Shown here: in pieces, positions 8,846-17,322 of the stretch
How positions within the stretch are numbered: position 1 is the stretch's first letter
How the letters are laid out: every line of letters begins with the position of its first letter
Assembly: GCF_900018785.1 (NCBI RefSeq)
Contig: NZ_FCOY01000006.1
Location: 62,001 to 126,000 of the forward strand
Length of the DNA stretch: 64,000 nucleotides
From: Xanthomonas massiliensis
Lineage (GTDB): Bacteria; Pseudomonadota; Gammaproteobacteria; Xanthomonadales; Xanthomonadaceae
Direction: 5' to 3'
Notes under the pieces: model-generated
What the model saw: only the letters and a program-made list of their open reading frames with translations
Told to the model about the DNA's origin: nothing
The model's database searches: none
Position numbers and translations under genes: made by a program

Positions 8846-9627
8846 CGGGCCCGACCCCGGTGGAACAGTGGGCGCACGTCCTCCACCGGGCGCTGCGCAG
8901 CGCCACGCCGGTCGCGCCGCTGGCCGGGCGCGTGGACGGGATGACGATCGAGACGGCCTATGCCATCTCCGAGCACCTGCTGCGGCTGCGCCTGGAGGAG
9001 GGCGAGCGCGTCGTCGGCCGGAAGATCGGGCTGACCAGCGCGGCCGTGCAGCGCATGCTGGGCGTGGACCAGCCCGACTTCGGCACCCTGACCGACGCGA
9101 TGGGGCACGAGGACGGGGCGTCGATCCCGCTGGCCGGCATGATCGCGCCACGCATCGAGGGCGAGATCGCCTTCATCCTCGAGCGCGACCTGGCCGGTCC
9201 GGGCATCACCGCGCACGACGTGCTGGCCGCCACTGGCGCCCTGGCGGCGTGCTTCGAGATCGTCGACTCGCGCATCGCCGACTGGAAGATATCCATCGCC
9301 GATACCGTGGCCGACAACGCCTCGGCCGCCGCCTTCGTCCTCGGCCGCGAGCGCGTCTCGCCGCTGGGCATCGACCTGGGCACCTGCGGCATGGTCGTGG
9401 AGAAGAACGGCCAACTCGCCGCCACCGGCGCCGGTGCCGCGGCGCTGGGCTCGCCGGCCGCGTGCGTGGCCTGGCTGGCCAACCGGCTGGGCGGATTCGG
9501 CATCCCGCTGCGCGCCGGCGAGGTGGTCCTTTCCGGGGCGCTGGTGCCGCTGTGCCCGGTCGCGGCCGGCGACCGGCTGCGCGTGCGCATCGGCGGCATC
9601 GGCAGCGCCAGCGTCCGCTTCACCTGA
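8842..9627 (+). CDS. mhpD: 2-oxopent-4-enoate hydratase
   Basis: A 261-residue member of the hydratase/decarboxylase family (MhpD, DmpE, XylJ). It hydrates 2-hydroxypenta-2,4-dienoate to 4-hydroxy-2-oxovalerate. The subgroup is indicated by [20 protein letters not shown] near residue 55, whereas the decarboxylase subgroup has [16 protein letters not shown] (seen in the paralogue at 11673). Other family segments are IEGEIAFIL (metal-binding Glu), [15 protein letters not shown] and [11 protein letters not shown]. It overlaps the tautomerase stop by four bases. Confidence 0.86.
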   Translation: MTGPTPVEQWAHVLHRALRSATPVAPLAGRVDGMTIETAYAISEHLLRLRLEEGERVVGRKIGLTSAAVQRMLGVDQPDFGTLTDAMGHEDGASIPLAGMIAPRIEGEIAFILERDLAGPGITAHDVLAATGALAACFEIVDSRIADWKISIADTVADNASAAAFVLGRERVSPLGIDLGTCGMVVEKNGQLAATGAGAAALGSPAACVAWLANRLGGFGIPLRAGEVVLSGALVPLCPVAAGDRLRVRIGGIGSASVRFT

Positions 9628-9670
9628 TGGCGTGCTTCCCGCACCCCTTCCCACTCCAGGAGGAATACCC

Positions 9671-10606
9671 ATGAGCGTCAAGGCAGCCATCATCGGCTCG
9701 GGCAACATCGGCACCGACCTGATGATCAAGATCCTCCGGCATGGCCGGAACATCGAGATGGCCGCGCTGGTCGGCATCGATGCCAGGTCCGACGGCCTGG
9801 CGCGCGCGGCGCGGCTGGGCGTGGCGACCACCCACGAGGGCATCGACGGCCTGCTGGCGCTGCCGGGCTTCAAGGACATCCGCATCGTCTTCGACGCCAC
9901 CAGCGCCGGCGCGCATCCCGATCACGACCGCGCGCTGCGCAAGCACGGCATCAAGGTGATCGACCTGACCCCGGCGGCGCTCGGGCCGTTCGTGGTGCCG
10001 GTGGTGAACCTGGACGCGCAGCTGGATGCGCCCAACATCAACATGGTCACCTGCGGCGGCCAGGCGACGGTGCCGATCGTGGCGGCGGTGTCGCGGGTGG
10101 CGCCGGTGCACTACGCCGAGATCGTCGCCTCGATCAGCAGCCGGTCCGCCGGTCCCGGCACCCGCGCCAACATCGACGAGTTCACCGAGACCACCAGCAA
10201 GGCGCTGGAGGAGGTCGGCGGGGCGCGGGTCGGCAAGGCGATCATCGTGCTCAACCCGGCCGACCCGCCGCTGCTGATGCGCGACACCGTGTACACGCTG
10301 AGCGATCCGGCCGACCAGGACGCGATCGCGCGCTCGATCGCGCGCATGGTCGCCGAGGTCCAGGCCTACGTGCCGGGCTACCGGCTCAAGCAGCAGGTGC
10401 AGTTCGACCTTATCCCGGCCGACCGGCCGGTGAACGTGCCCGGCCTGGGCCTGCGCAGCGGGCTCAAGACCAGTGTGTTCATCGAGGTCGAGGGCGCGGC
10501 GCACTACCTGCCGGCCTATGCCGGCAACCTGGACATCATGACCAGCGCCGCCCTGGCCTGCGCCGAGCGCCTGGCCGAGACCCGCCTGCTGCCGCAGGCG
10601 GCCTGA
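9671..10606 (+). CDS. mhpF: Acetaldehyde dehydrogenase (acylating)
   Basis: A 311-residue MhpF/DmpF-type enzyme that oxidises acetaldehyde to acetyl-CoA with NAD+ and CoA, fed by channelling from the aldolase encoded next. It has an N-terminal Rossmann motif ([18 protein letters not shown]), the catalytic Cys in [12 protein letters not shown] near residue 125, and conserved [18 protein letters not shown]. The start at 9671 follows AGGAGGAAT. The order hydratase, dehydrogenase, aldolase matches mhpDFE. Confidence 0.93.
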   Translation: MSVKAAIIGSGNIGTDLMIKILRHGRNIEMAALVGIDARSDGLARAARLGVATTHEGIDGLLALPGFKDIRIVFDATSAGAHPDHDRALRKHGIKVIDLTPAALGPFVVPVVNLDAQLDAPNINMVTCGGQATVPIVAAVSRVAPVHYAEIVASISSRSAGPGTRANIDEFTETTSKALEEVGGARVGKAIIVLNPADPPLLMRDTVYTLSDPADQDAIARSIARMVAEVQAYVPGYRLKQQVQFDLIPADRPVNVPGLGLRSGLKTSVFIEVEGAAHYLPAYAGNLDIMTSAALACAERLAETRLLPQAA

Positions 10607-10623
10607 GCACCGAGGACGATCCC

Positions 10624-11676
10624 ATGGCTCCCGACCCGAACAAGAAGCTCTACATCTCCGACGTGACCCTGCGCGACGGCAACCATGCCGTGCGCCACCA
10701 GTACAGCGTGCAGAACGCGATCGACATCGCCCGCGCGCTGGACGAGGCGAAAGTGGATTCCATCGAGGTCGCCCACGGCGACGGCCTGCGCGGCTCCAGC
10801 TTCAACTACGGCTTCGGCGCCCACAGCGACGTGGAATGGATCGAGGCGGTGGCCGCGACCGTCAAGCATGCCAAGGTGGCGACGCTGCTGCTGCCCGGCA
10901 TCGGCACCATCCATGATCTCAAGGCCGCCTACGACGCCGGTGCGCGCATCGTGCGCGTGGCCACCCACTGCACCGAGGCCGACATCTCCCGCCAGCACAT
11001 CGAGTACGCGCGCAAGCTCGGCATGGACACGGTCGGGTTCCTGATGATGAGCCACATGACCACGCCGCGGAAGCTGGCCGAACAGGCCAAGCTGATGGAG
11101 AGTTACGGCGCGACCACGGTGTACGTGGTGGACTCGGGCGGGGCGATGAACATGCAGGACATCCGCGAGCGCTTCCGCGCGTTCAAGGACGTGCTGGACC
11201 CGCGGACCCGGACCGGCATGCATGCGCACCACAATCTCGGCCTGGGCGTTGCCAACTCGATCGTCGCGGTGGAGGAGGGCTGCGACCGCATCGACGCCAG
11301 CCTGGCGGGCATGGGCGCCGGTGCCGGCAACGCGCCGCTGGAGGTGTTCATCGCCGCGGCCGACAAGCTCGGCTGGAACCACGGCTGCGAGCTGTACAGG
11401 CTGATGGACGCGGCCGACGACATCGTGCGCCCGCTGCAGGACCGCCCGGTGCGGGTGGACCGCGAGACCCTGGCGCTGGGTTATGCCGGGGTCTATTCCA
11501 GCTTCCTGCGCCACGCCGAGGTGGCGGCCCGCAAGTTCGGGCTCAATACCGTGGACATCCTGGTCGAACTGGGCCGGCGGCGCATGGTCGGCGGCCAGGA
11601 GGACATGATCGTCGATGTCGCCCTGGACCTGCTCGACCGGCGCAAGGACGCCGCGGCCTTGCAGGTGCCGGCATGA
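10624..11676 (+). CDS. mhpE: 4-hydroxy-2-oxovalerate aldolase
   Basis: A 350-residue DmpG/MhpE aldolase of the HMG-CoA-lyase-like TIM-barrel family. It splits 4-hydroxy-2-oxovalerate into pyruvate and acetaldehyde. Visible hallmarks are [14 protein letters not shown] at the N-terminus (the Arg-Asp of the active site), [15 protein letters not shown] (metal-binding His pair) and [16 protein letters not shown]-terminal helical domain follows (about 290-350) and forms the partner interface for MhpF. Its stop overlaps the following decarboxylase start. Confidence 0.94.
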   Translation: MAPDPNKKLYISDVTLRDGNHAVRHQYSVQNAIDIARALDEAKVDSIEVAHGDGLRGSSFNYGFGAHSDVEWIEAVAATVKHAKVATLLLPGIGTIHDLKAAYDAGARIVRVATHCTEADISRQHIEYARKLGMDTVGFLMMSHMTTPRKLAEQAKLMESYGATTVYVVDSGGAMNMQDIRERFRAFKDVLDPRTRTGMHAHHNLGLGVANSIVAVEEGCDRIDASLAGMGAGAGNAPLEVFIAAADKLGWNHGCELYRLMDAADDIVRPLQDRPVRVDRETLALGYAGVYSSFLRHAEVAARKFGLNTVDILVELGRRRMVGGQEDMIVDVALDLLDRRKDAAALQVPA

Positions 11677-12464
11677 GCGGCGCCGACCGCGAGGCCGTGC
11701 AGGCCTGCGCCGGACGGCTCGACGCGGCACGCCGCGAAGTGCGCGAGGTGACGATGGTCACCGCGGACAATCCCTGGATCGACGTCGAGCGCGCCTATGA
11801 CGTCCAGGAAGCGCTGCGCGACCTGCAGCAGGCACGCGGCCTGCGCATCACCGGGATGAAGATGGGCCTGACCTCGTACCCGAAGATGAAGCAGATGGGC
11901 GTGGAAACGCCGATCTACGGGTTTCTGACCGACGAGCTGGCGGTCGACGACGGCGGCTCGGTCGCGGCCGCGGCGCTCATCCATCCCAAGGTCGAGGCGG
12001 AGATCGCCTTCGTCACCGCGCGCGAGCTTCGCGGCCCGGGCTGCGACGAGGCGGCGGTGCTCGCCGCGACCGCCTTCGTGCTGCCGGCGATCGAGTTGAT
12101 CGACTCGCGCTACCGGGACTTCAAGTTCGACCTGCCCAGCGTGATCGCCGACAACACCTCCGCCGCGCACTATGCGGTCGGCTCGCGGCCGGTGCCGGTG
12201 GCCGGGCTGGACCTGGAGACCCTCGGCGTGGTGCTGGAGAAGAACGGCCAGGTGATGGAGGTGGGGGCCGGCGCGGCGGTGCTCGGCAACCCGGCCAGGG
12301 CGGTGGCGATGCTGGTCAACATGCTGGGCGCGCGCGGCCAGGCCCTGCCGGCCGGCAGCCTGGTGCTGGCCGGCGCGGTGACGGCGGCGATTCCGGTGGC
12401 GGCCGGCGATTCCGTCCTGGTGCGCGCCGACGGCCTGGGCACGGTGGGTTTCCGCCTGCGCTGA
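11673..12464 (+). CDS. dmpH: 2-oxo-3-hexenedioate (4-oxalocrotonate) decarboxylase
   Basis: A 263-residue paralogue of the hydratase at 8842, in the DmpH/XylI subgroup ([21 protein letters not shown] near residue 60). It decarboxylates 4-oxalocrotonate to 2-hydroxypenta-2,4-dienoate, the substrate of the hydratase; the two enzymes form a complex in known pathways. VEAEIAFVT carries the metal-binding Glu. It is the last gene of the operon, with ATGA overlap to mhpE. With it, every step from 2-hydroxymuconate to central metabolism is encoded. Confidence 0.86.
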   Translation: MSGADREAVQACAGRLDAARREVREVTMVTADNPWIDVERAYDVQEALRDLQQARGLRITGMKMGLTSYPKMKQMGVETPIYGFLTDELAVDDGGSVAAAALIHPKVEAEIAFVTARELRGPGCDEAAVLAATAFVLPAIELIDSRYRDFKFDLPSVIADNTSAAHYAVGSRPVPVAGLDLETLGVVLEKNGQVMEVGAGAAVLGNPARAVAMLVNMLGARGQALPAGSLVLAGAVTAAIPVAAGDSVLVRADGLGTVGFRLR

Positions 12465-12541
12465 CCGGCGACCGGCGGGGGGCGCATCCCGGCGCTGGGC
12501 CGGCTCCACGTGCTCGCACGGCCGCGGCGGTGCCCTGTCGC

Positions 12542-13075
12542 TCAGGGACGGTCGTAGCGGGTGTTGGAGATGATTTCCACCCAGTAGCCGTCCGGATCCT
12601 TGATGAAGGCGATGTCCTTCATGCGCCCGTCGCTCAGGCGCTTCTGGAACGGCACCTCCAGCGCCTCGAAGCGGGCGCAGGCGGCCGTCACGTCCGGCAC
12701 CGACACGCAGATGTGGCCGAAGCCGCGCGGCTCGCTGTTGCCGTTGTGGTAGACCGGGCCGGGCTCGGTGTCGGTGCCGTGGTTGAAGGTCAGTTCCAGC
12801 ACGCCGGGGATTCCGGCCATCCACACGCGGCGCTCGGCGTCGGCCTCGGGAATGGCAGCGTCGGCCGGCAGGATCGCCAGGAAGTACAGGCTGAACTCGG
12901 CCTCGGGGAAGTCGCGCTGGTCGATCAGGCGGAAGCCGAGCACGCGGGTGTAGAAATCCAGCGATGCGGCGATGTCCTTGACCCGCAGCATGGTGTGGTT
13001 GAAGACGAAACCGGCGGTTTCCGGCGCGCGTTCGGCGGCCACGCCGGGCTGGTGCTGGAGGGAGCTGAGCGTCAT
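12542..13075 (-). CDS. gloA: Lactoylglutathione lyase (glyoxalase I)
   Basis: A 177-residue VOC-fold protein matching the longer glyoxalase I type (as in yeast, plants and many xanthomonads). The four metal ligands of this fold can be placed: His in FNHTMLRVKD, Glu in VLELTFNHG, His in FGHICVSVPD and Glu in DGYWVEIIS. It isomerises the hemithioacetal of methylglyoxal and glutathione to S-lactoylglutathione. ATG 13075 gives the expected N-terminus; the open frame continues upstream without good support. It converges on the catabolic operon and is probably not part of it. Confidence 0.88.
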   Translation of the reverse strand: MTLSSLQHQPGVAAERAPETAGFVFNHTMLRVKDIAASLDFYTRVLGFRLIDQRDFPEAEFSLYFLAILPADAAIPEADAERRVWMAGIPGVLELTFNHGTDTEPGPVYHNGNSEPRGFGHICVSVPDVTAACARFEALEVPFQKRLSDGRMKDIAFIKDPDGYWVEIISNTRYDRP

Positions 13076-13118
13076 GGGGTGCCTCGGATTCAGGGGCGCA
13101 AGGGATGCACGGATTCTA

Positions 13119-13150
13119 AGGGCGCCGGGCACGTCGTGCGCCGGCGCCCT
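13119..13150 (-). terminator. Strong hairpin downstream of copB
   Basis: AGGGCGCCGG (13119-13128) pairs with CCGGCGCCCT (13141-13150), and the inner GCAC/GTGC extends the stem. It lies just past the copB stop on the minus strand and upstream of gloA. There is no clear U-run, so it may act as a transcript 3' end stabiliser or a terminator. Confidence 0.45.
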
Positions 13151-13159
13151 GGCGCCGAG

Positions 13160-14182
13160 TCAGAACCAGACGCGCACGCCGACCACCCAGCGCGTGTCGC
13201 GCGCGCGCTCGCCGTCGCCGCGGGCCAGGTCGGCGCTATCGCCGAAGCGGCGCGCGTGGACCACGCCGAGATAGGGCGCGAACCGGCGGGTGATCTCGTA
13301 GCGCAGGCGCAGGCCGGCCTCGACCGAGGACAGGCCGGCCCCGGTGCGCGTGGCCGGATCGGTCCGGCCGTGCCACCACGCTTCCACGCGCGGTTGCAGG
13401 ATCAGCCTGTTGGTCAGCAGCACGTCGTAGTCGGTCTCGAACCGGGCGGCGGTACGGCCGCCGCTGCCGAGGTAGGCGGTGGCCGAGACCTCGAACTTGT
13501 AGGGGGCTAGCCCCTGCACGCCGAACGCGGCCCATTGCCGCGACGGCATGCCGCCGGGACCGTCATCCAGGCGCACGCCGACCAGCGCATCCCACCACGG
13601 GCCGGCGGCGTGGCCGTACAGCGCTTCGAGGTCGGCCGCGGCGAGCCGGCCGCGGACGCGCTCGCCCTCGCTGCGCAGCCACAGCCGGTCGATGTCGCCG
13701 CCGATCCAGGCGCTGCCCTCCCAGGCCTGGCCGCGGCCGGGATCGGCGTTCCAGGTCTCCAGCCGGTCGAGCAGCACGTAATGCCGGGTCGTGGCGCCGT
13801 GCACCATCGCGCCATGCGACAGCACCGGGAACGCGGCGGCGCGGTCGGCGTCGGTGGGGGGCGGGATCGGCGTGCGCGGCAGCGTGGATGGCATGGTCGC
13901 GCCCGGCTTCGGCACGCAGTGGCCCATCGCGGCGTGTTCGGGTGGACAGGCCGGATCGACGGGCATGGGTTGCGATGTGGAGGACTTCGGCACGCAGTGA
14001 CCCATTGCGGCATGTTCGGGGGGGCAATCCGGATCGATGGCGGGCATGGTCGGCATGTCCATCGCCGGCCTGCTCATGGCCGGCATGTCCATGGCGGACA
14101 TGGCCTGCGCGTGGGCGGCATGCGCCGGGATGCCGAGGATTGCGGCCAATGCGATGGCCAGCGCGTGGCGGGAGGCGTTCAT
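13160..14182 (-). CDS. copB: Copper resistance protein B, outer membrane
   Basis: A 340-residue CopB/PcoB outer-membrane protein. A signal peptide (MNASRHALAIALAAI to HAQA) is followed by a Met/His-rich segment and then the CopB beta-barrel domain from about residue 115 (LLDRLETWNADPGRGQAWEG, then RLEPRVEAW-like strands, ending VVGVRVWF with a C-terminal Phe). The N-terminal segment holds a 26-residue tandem repeat with CPPEHAAMGHCVPK twice, a likely Cu-binding module. It is cotranslated after copA (overlapping ATGA at 14179-14182). In related bacteria CopA and CopB together sequester or export periplasmic copper. Confidence 0.9.
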   Translation of the reverse strand: MNASRHALAIALAAILGIPAHAAHAQAMSAMDMPAMSRPAMDMPTMPAIDPDCPPEHAAMGHCVPKSSTSQPMPVDPACPPEHAAMGHCVPKPGATMPSTLPRTPIPPPTDADRAAAFPVLSHGAMVHGATTRHYVLLDRLETWNADPGRGQAWEGSAWIGGDIDRLWLRSEGERVRGRLAAADLEALYGHAAGPWWDALVGVRLDDGPGGMPSRQWAAFGVQGLAPYKFEVSATAYLGSGGRTAARFETDYDVLLTNRLILQPRVEAWWHGRTDPATRTGAGLSSVEAGLRLRYEITRRFAPYLGVVHARRFGDSADLARGDGERARDTRWVVGVRVWF

Positions 14183-16134
14183 GCGGCGTCCTCCACGCGC
14201 AGCTCGCGCATCATCCCGGCTTCCATGTGGAACAGCAGGTGGCAGTGCCAGGCCCAGCGGCCGAGCGCGTCGGCGCGCACACGGTAGCTGCGGCGCGTGC
14301 CCGGCGGCATGTCCACGGTGTGCTTGCGGACCTGGAAGGCGCCGTCCGCGTCCTCCAGGTCGCTCCACAGGCCGTGCAGGTGGATGGGGTGGCTCATCAT
14401 CGTGTCGTTGACCAGCACGATGCGCACGCGCTCGCCGTAGTTCAGCCGCAGCGGCTCGGCACCGGCGAACGGGATGCCGTCGAAGGACCAGGCGAACTTG
14501 TCCATGTTCCCGGTCAGGTGCAGCTCGATCTGGCGCGAGGGTTCGCGCCCGTCCGGGTCGGGGAACAGGCTGTGCAGGTCGGCATAGGTCAGCACCTTGC
14601 GGCCGTTGCCGCGCAGGCCGACGCCCGGGTCGTCCAGGCGCGGGGCGGTGGCGTCGCTGCGCATGTCCACCAATGGGTTGTGGCGCTCGCTGGCCGGACG
14701 ATGGACGCCGGCGGGCAGCGCGAGGGCGCCGGCGGCGGCCGTCGTGCCGGGCGTCCCCGCAGGATGCATCGCGGCCGGGGCCATGCCCGCCATCGCCATG
14801 CCGGCATGGTCCATCGTGGCGTGATCCATCGCGGCGTCCATGCCGGGCATCGCCATGCCGCCGTGCTGCATGCCGCCGTGGTCCATCGCCGGCATCGCGC
14901 CGGCCTGCGCGGTGGCGTCGTGGAGCGAGGCGGGATTCGTCGTGTCGTGCGCCATGCCGGGCATGCCGGCCATCGCGCCCATGTCGTGGCCCATGTCGGC
15001 CATGGTCAGGATCGGGCGCGGATCGAGCGCCGGCACCGGCGCTTCCAGCCCCGGGCGCACGGCCAGGGTGGCGCGGGCGTAGCCGGTGCGGCCCATGTCC
15101 TGGGCGAACACGGTGAAGGCATCCTGGCCGGACGGCTCGACGATCACGTCGAAGGTCTCGGCCACGGCCATGCGCAGCTCGTCCACCGTCACCGGATGCA
15201 CGTACTGCCCGTCCACGGCGACCACGGTCATCTTCAGGCCGGGAATGCGCACGTCGAAATAGGTCATCGCCGAGCCGTTGATCAGGCGCAGCAGCACGCG
15301 CTCGCCGCTGCGGAACTGGCCGGTCCAGTTCGCCGCCGGCGGCAGGCCGTTGACCAGGTAGGTGTAGGTGCCGGCATCGACGTCGGACAGGTCGGTGGGC
15401 GTCATCCGCATGCGTCCCCACATGCCGCGGTCGGCCAGCGTGGCGCGCAGGCCGTCTCGGCGCGCGTCGCGGACGAAGTCGCCCACGGTGCGCTGGTGGC
15501 GGTTGTCGTACGCGGGCATCTTCTTGAGCCGGGCGTACAGCGCGTCAGGGTCCAGGTCGGTCCAGTCCGACAGCAGGACCACGTGCTCGCGATCCCAGCG
15601 GCAGGGCGGCGGCTCGCGCGGATCGATGACCAGCGCGCCGTACAGTCCGGCCTGTTCCTGGAACATCGAGTGGCTGTGGTACCAGTAGGTGCCCGCCTGG
15701 CGCACCTCGAAGCGGTACAGGTACGCCTCGCCCGGGGCGATGCCGTCGAAGCTCATGCCCGGCACGCCGTCCATGTCGGCGGGCAGCACGATGCCGTGCC
15801 AGTGCAGCGAGGTGACCGCATCGGGCAATGTGTTGGCCACGCGCACGCTGACGGTATCGCCCTCGCGCCAGCGCAGGATCGGCGCGGGCAGGCTGCCGTT
15901 GACGGTGACGGCCGGGCGGGGGCGGCCGGTGAGATTGACCGGGCTCCGGCCGATGGCGAGGTCGAAGCCGGTGCCGGCCAGTTCCGGCGCGGGCGAGAAG
16001 GCATTGGATGGCGTGCCGGCGGCGAAGGCCGGGCGCATCCATGGGGCGAGGCCGGCGGCGATGCCGCCCAGCGCGAGCCCCTGGACGAAGCGGCGGCGCG
16101 CAGGCTGCCGCGGGAAATCGGGAATGCGGGACAT
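14179..16134 (-). CDS. copA: Periplasmic multicopper oxidase CopA (copper resistance)
   Basis: A 651-residue CopA/PcoA-type multicopper oxidase that oxidises Cu(I) in the periplasm. A Tat signal is present (QPARRRFVQGLALGG). Copper-ligand motifs are in the expected places: HWHGIVLPADMDGVPG and YWYHSHSMFQEQ in the first cupredoxin domain, HPIHLHGLWSDL and HCHLLFHMEAGMM at the C-terminus. A central Met/His-rich stretch (MDHGGMQHGGMAMPGMD and on, about residues 430-490) is typical of CopA. The start at 16134 was chosen because it puts the Tat motif near the N-terminus; an upstream in-frame start would add 36 residues. Confidence 0.94.
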   Translation of the reverse strand: MSRIPDFPRQPARRRFVQGLALGGIAAGLAPWMRPAFAAGTPSNAFSPAPELAGTGFDLAIGRSPVNLTGRPRPAVTVNGSLPAPILRWREGDTVSVRVANTLPDAVTSLHWHGIVLPADMDGVPGMSFDGIAPGEAYLYRFEVRQAGTYWYHSHSMFQEQAGLYGALVIDPREPPPCRWDREHVVLLSDWTDLDPDALYARLKKMPAYDNRHQRTVGDFVRDARRDGLRATLADRGMWGRMRMTPTDLSDVDAGTYTYLVNGLPPAANWTGQFRSGERVLLRLINGSAMTYFDVRIPGLKMTVVAVDGQYVHPVTVDELRMAVAETFDVIVEPSGQDAFTVFAQDMGRTGYARATLAVRPGLEAPVPALDPRPILTMADMGHDMGAMAGMPGMAHDTTNPASLHDATAQAGAMPAMDHGGMQHGGMAMPGMDAAMDHATMDHAGMAMAGMAPAAMHPAGTPGTTAAAGALALPAGVHRPASERHNPLVDMRSDATAPRLDDPGVGLRGNGRKVLTYADLHSLFPDPDGREPSRQIELHLTGNMDKFAWSFDGIPFAGAEPLRLNYGERVRIVLVNDTMMSHPIHLHGLWSDLEDADGAFQVRKHTVDMPPGTRRSYRVRADALGRWAWHCHLLFHMEAGMMRELRVEDAA

Positions 16135-16254
16135 GGGGTTGACCTGATCGGGCCGGCGCGAAGATGCGAGGGGCGGTACGACGCGCACGGCGAACACGGG
16201 CACCGGTGCGTCTTCACGACGCGCCGGCAACAGCCTCCGCAAGGAGGCGGGCGA

Positions 16255-16692
16255 TCAGGCCGAGGCGATGGGCGGGCGGTGCAGGGGCACGCGTGGCGGC
16301 GACGCCGATGCGGCATGGACGCTGGCGAAGCGGGTCGGCAAGGGGCGCATGGCGGCCAGCACCGGCAGCGCGGGCAGCACGGCGACCGAGGCGCCGACGG
16401 CGTGGCAGGGATGCGGGCAGTGGAGGCCGTCCGGATGCGGGGGCTGGCCGGGATCGCAGCAGTCGTGGCCGTGGCCGGCCATCGCCGTGCCCGCGGCGTG
16501 GTGCATCGGCATTGGCATCGGCATGGCCGCCGGTGCATGCCCGCAATCCGCATCCTCGTCCAGGGCGGCCATGCCGTGCGCGTGCGCCGGCATCGCATCG
16601 CCCGGCATCGGCGCGGCCGCCAGCGCCGCCGGCCCGTTCAGCACGAGGCAGAGGCACAGCAGCAGGCGCAGCAGCAGCGGGAACGGCGACAT
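16255..16692 (-). CDS. copL: CopL-like metal-binding regulatory protein
   Basis: A 145-residue small protein with a signal peptide-like N-terminus (MSPFPLLLRLLLCLCLVL). A Met/His/Cys-rich middle follows (AAMPMPMPMHHAAG, HGHDCCDPGQPPH, LHCPHPCHAVGA), then a hydrophobic segment and a basic Pro-rich tail. It lies directly upstream of copA on the same strand, the position of copL in the Xanthomonas copLAB operon, where it is needed for copper-inducible expression. Sequence conservation of CopL is low, so the name rests on composition and position. Confidence 0.72.
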   Translation of the reverse strand: MSPFPLLLRLLLCLCLVLNGPAALAAAPMPGDAMPAHAHGMAALDEDADCGHAPAAMPMPMPMHHAAGTAMAGHGHDCCDPGQPPHPDGLHCPHPCHAVGASVAVLPALPVLAAMRPLPTRFASVHAASASPPRVPLHRPPIASA

Positions 16693-16788
16693 GCCGCCAT
16701 TGAACCACGAAGCCGGCCGCGCCGGGCAAGCACCGCATGCCCGCGCAGGACAAGCGGAAACGGCGCTTGAACGCCGCGGCCGCGATGC

Positions 16789-16820
16789 TTGACCCTGGAG
16801 CCGGCTCCAGGGTTTAGGCT
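16789..16820 (+). promoter_or_regulatory. MerR-type metal-responsive promoter/operator
   Basis: TTGACC (16789-16794) and TAGGCT (16815-16820) form -35 and -10 elements with a 20-base spacer, longer than normal and typical of MerR-activated promoters. The spacer holds the perfect 20-base palindrome CCCTGGAGCCGGCTCCAGGG (16793-16812). The -10 ends only seven bases before the ATG of the MerR gene, so the transcript probably begins at or next to the start codon (leaderless). Confidence 0.82.
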
Positions 16821-16827
16821 GCGCGCC

Positions 16828-17322
16828 ATGGACCCGAAGACCGCCCGCAGCTTCACCATCGGCACCCTCGCCCGCGCCACCGGGGTGTCGCCGGATACGC
16901 TGCGCTGGTACGAACGCCAGGGCCTGCTGCCGGCGCCGCGGCGGCGCCCTTCCGGCTATCGCGAATACGACGGCGACGCCGTGGGCCGGGTGCGATTCGT
17001 GCGCGGGGCCAAGGAGCTGGGCTTCAGCCTGGAGGACATCGCCGGCCTGCTGCGGCTGCAGGCCGACCCCGAGCATGGCGTGGACGGCATCCGCCGCCAG
17101 GCGCAGGCGCGGCTGGCCGAACTCGATGCGCGCATCGCACGGATGACGGCGATGCGCGACGCGCTGGCCGCGCTGGTGGCCGCCTGCCCCGGCGAAGGCG
17201 ACCCGCAGGCCTGCCCGATCCTCGGCCGCATCCATGCCGAGGGCGCCCCGGTGCCGGTATGCGGCCATCCCGGCCCCAGCGACAGGACCACGCCAAAGCC
17301 CAGCGGCAAGGCGAAGCGATGA
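16828..17322 (+). CDS. MerR-family heavy-metal (copper) responsive regulator
   Basis: A 164-residue MerR-type activator with an N-terminal winged helix (FTIGTLARATGVSPDTLRWYERQGLL), a dimerisation helix, and a metal loop CPGEGDPQACPIL near residues 128-140. The Cys pair is spaced by eight residues; CueR has seven, so this may be a CueR-like or a broader soft-metal sensor. It is autoregulated from the palindromic promoter that touches its start codon. Its stop overlaps the start of the Cu-ATPase gene, so sensor and pump form one operon; that context favours copper. Confidence 0.88.
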   Translation: MDPKTARSFTIGTLARATGVSPDTLRWYERQGLLPAPRRRPSGYREYDGDAVGRVRFVRGAKELGFSLEDIAGLLRLQADPEHGVDGIRRQAQARLAELDARIARMTAMRDALAALVAACPGEGDPQACPILGRIHAEGAPVPVCGHPGPSDRTTPKPSGKAKR

